This document shows positions 62,827-64,000 of a DNA stretch of 64,000 bases, piece after piece. The position numbers and the translations under genes are program-made. Below the pieces are notes generated by a model that made no database searches, was not told where the DNA came from, and saw only the letters and a list, made by a program, of their open reading frames with translations. Position 1 is the stretch's first letter. Each line of letters begins with the position of its first letter. The DNA lies in the NCBI GenBank assembly GCA_041627895.1, contig JBFKQC010000010.1:4330-68329 (forward strand), read 5' to 3'. The stretch comes from JBFKQC01 sp041627895 (GTDB lineage Bacteria; Pseudomonadota; Alphaproteobacteria; Rhodobacterales; Rhodobacteraceae).

Positions 62827-63579
62827 TCAGCCGAGGATGGCAAGCGCCGGGAACCGTTCCAGCAGCCACCAGGAGAAATCGGTGAACTGCCCGGTCAGCA
62901 TCATCAGGCCCACGGTCCACAGCAACAGCCCCATGATCCGCTCGATCCGGTCCATGTGCCGGCGCATCCAGGCCATCAGCCCCGTCAGCCGCGGGAAGAA
63001 CGCCGCCACCAGAAGGAACGGGATGCCGAGCCCCGCCGCATAGACCCCGAGCAAGGTCGTGCCGCGGGCAACCGAGGCCTCGGACGCCGCAAGCGACAGA
63101 ATCGCACCAAGCTGCGGCCCGATGCAGGGCGTCCAGCCGAAGGCGAAGGCCAGGCCCAGGACATAGGCGCCGAAGGCCGATCCGCCGCGGTCGCCCGCCT
63201 CCATCCGCAGTTCCCGGTCCATGAAGCCGATCCGGTAGATGCCGAGGAAATGCGCCCCGAAGATCATCACGATCAGCCCGGCGGCGATCACGAACCAGTC
63301 CTGGTTCTGCAGGAAGAACGCGCCGAAGGCCGAAGCGGTGAAGCCGAGGAACAGGAACACCGTCGACAGCCCCAGCACGAAGAACAGCGCCGACATCAGC
63401 ACCCGGCGCCGGGCGGCCATGGCGCCGGACATGTCGGATATGCTGATCCCGCCCATATAGGCCAGGTACGGCGGCACGATCGGCAGCACGCAGGGGCTGA
63501 GGAACGACAACAGACCCGCCGCGAGCGCGACGATCATGGCCGGCAGCAGCGCCGCGTCAATGATTTCGATGCCGAACAT
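62827..63579 (-). CDS. ccdA: CcdA-type thiol:disulfide membrane transporter
   Basis: A 250-residue six-helix protein of the CcdA/DsbD-beta family that passes electrons from cytoplasmic thioredoxin across the membrane, for cytochrome c maturation or periplasmic reduction. The two redox cysteines lie in SPCVLP (Cys30) and TPCIGP (Cys152), with the matching prolines. The length is normal. It diverges from the tusA-like gene 112 bases away. Confidence 0.9.
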   Translation of the reverse strand: MFGIEIIDAALLPAMIVALAAGLLSFLSPCVLPIVPPYLAYMGGISISDMSGAMAARRRVLMSALFFVLGLSTVFLFLGFTASAFGAFFLQNQDWFVIAAGLIVMIFGAHFLGIYRIGFMDRELRMEAGDRGGSAFGAYVLGLAFAFGWTPCIGPQLGAILSLAASEASVARGTTLLGVYAAGLGIPFLLVAAFFPRLTGLMAWMRRHMDRIERIMGLLLWTVGLMMLTGQFTDFSWWLLERFPALAILG

Positions 63580-63691
63580 GGGCCTACCCCTGGTCTTGCC
63601 CCGACATATCCGTTCCCGATCGCGAGGTCACGCACGGGGCGGTCACATCCCTGTGGACAGGATGTAACAACGCGCCTATCCCGGCGGAACG

Positions 63692-63922
63692 ATGGACCAC
63701 GATCAAACGCTTGATACAAGGGGCCTTCTCTGCCCGCTGCCCGTCCTGAAGGCGCGCAAGCGCCTGCAGGGCATGGCGGCCGGCCAGGTGCTGCGGGTCG
63801 AGGCCGACGACCCGGTCGCCGTGGTCGACATGCCGCATTTCTGCGACGAGGCCGGCCATGCGCTGCTGTCGGCCGCAACCGTGGGCGGCGTGCAGGTCTA
63901 TCTGATCCGCAAGGGCGGCTGA
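63692..63922 (+). CDS. tusA: TusA-family sulfur carrier protein
   Basis: A 76-residue SirA/TusA-fold protein. The persulfide-carrying Cys14 lies in LLCPLPVLKARK, the family signature. Such proteins relay sulfur for tRNA thiolation, molybdenum cofactor or other sulfur routes. The downstream TusE/TusBCD set is not nearby. It is divergent from ccdA, which also handles thiol chemistry, and is followed by a strong hairpin. Confidence 0.88.
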   Translation: MDHDQTLDTRGLLCPLPVLKARKRLQGMAAGQVLRVEADDPVAVVDMPHFCDEAGHALLSAATVGGVQVYLIRKGG

Positions 63923-63956
63923 GGCGCGCGGCGCGCAGGGTCCCGCCCCGCGCGCC
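63923..63956 (+). terminator. Bidirectional hairpin after tusA
   Basis: A perfect 9-bp stem, GGCGCGCGG (63923-63931) and CCGCGCGCC (63948-63956), with a 16-base loop, directly after the tusA stop and just before the stop of a minus-strand gene entering from the right. It has no T run. Confidence 0.5.
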
Positions 63957-63963
63957 GCAGACA

Positions 63964-64000
63964 CTATCGGCCGATCGACCACCAGCCGCGGCGGCGCGAC
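63964..64000 (-). CDS. Extreme C-terminus of a gene continuing beyond the window
   Basis: On the minus strand the last frame reads SRRRGWWSIGR then TAG at 63966-63964. A basic tail with a Trp pair resembles the C-terminal tip of alphaproteobacterial ribonuclease E, but eleven residues are too few to be sure. It would converge with tusA across the hairpin. Confidence 0.3.
   Translation of the reverse strand, partial: SRRRGWWSIGR

Overview
The window is GC-rich (about two thirds GC), gene-dense DNA from a Rhodobacteraceae-type alphaproteobacterium, probably marine. The evidence is gene content and order: surE-pcm-nlpD next to tatABC, pgi-pgl-zwf in a row, a trgA-trgB-cysK tellurite-resistance set like that of Rhodobacter sphaeroides, and a DMSP demethylation locus (dmdA-acuI with a divergent GntR regulator) typical of marine roseobacters. 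I see no phage, insertion sequence, rRNA or CRISPR array. Two tRNA genes are present: Gly(CCC) and Ser(GGA).

Layout. 0-6 kb: stationary-phase and envelope maintenance (surE, pcm, an NlpD-like lipoprotein) converging on an AAA-type ATPase followed by tatC, tatB and tatA on the minus strand. 6-13 kb: WYL regulator, orphan ABC ATPase, tandem universal stress protein, tRNA-Gly, then the sugar-phosphate operon zwf-pgl-pgi. 13-17 kb: an orphan radical SAM protein, a VOC protein, an HNH nuclease and an outer-membrane barrel. 17-22.5 kb: divergent cobalamin genes, cbiD-cobK (followed by a DNA glycosylase and an esterase) against cobA-cobB. 22.5-29 kb: MFS transporter, NDUFAF6-like protein, methyltransferase, cimA, and a cysS whose 3' third has anomalous base composition. 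29-36 kb: amino-acid and one-carbon enzymes, an OFA-type transporter, and a non-pyrrolysine MttB homologue. 36-43.4 kb: tRNA-Ser, a secreted peptidoglycan-binding-like protein, and the chain trgA-trgB-cysK-mscS-alaX. 43.4-46.7 kb: photolyase and a class V aminotransferase, each bordered by one copy of a ~210 bp dispersed repeat. 46.7-51.2 kb: the DMSP locus. 51.2-54 kb: an LCCL-domain protein and a Tat-exported multicopper oxidase. 54-64 kb: metA (with the acetyl-CoA-type Glu111), ppk2, a TetR regulator, a low-GC lipoprotein, a secreted protein with a SUEL-lectin-like domain, an FkbM methyltransferase overlapping tail-to-tail with a P450-hydrolase pair, ccdA and tusA.

The most interesting locus is 46.7-51.2 kb. 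A FadR-type regulator faces a minus-strand run of five open reading frames: a Met/Cys-rich DUF2182 membrane protein, a CxC-CxC DUF1326 protein, an unlisted 40-codon ORF joined to both neighbours by one-base overlaps, dmdA and acuI. A near-perfect 9-5-9 inverted repeat lies between the divergent starts. This suggests that the DUF2182-DUF1326 pair and the small ORF are co-expressed with DMSP demethylation, an arrangement I do not know to be described. Other notable structure: four families of intergenic repeats, a mosaic cysS, and eukaryote-like LCCL and SUEL domains in exported proteins.
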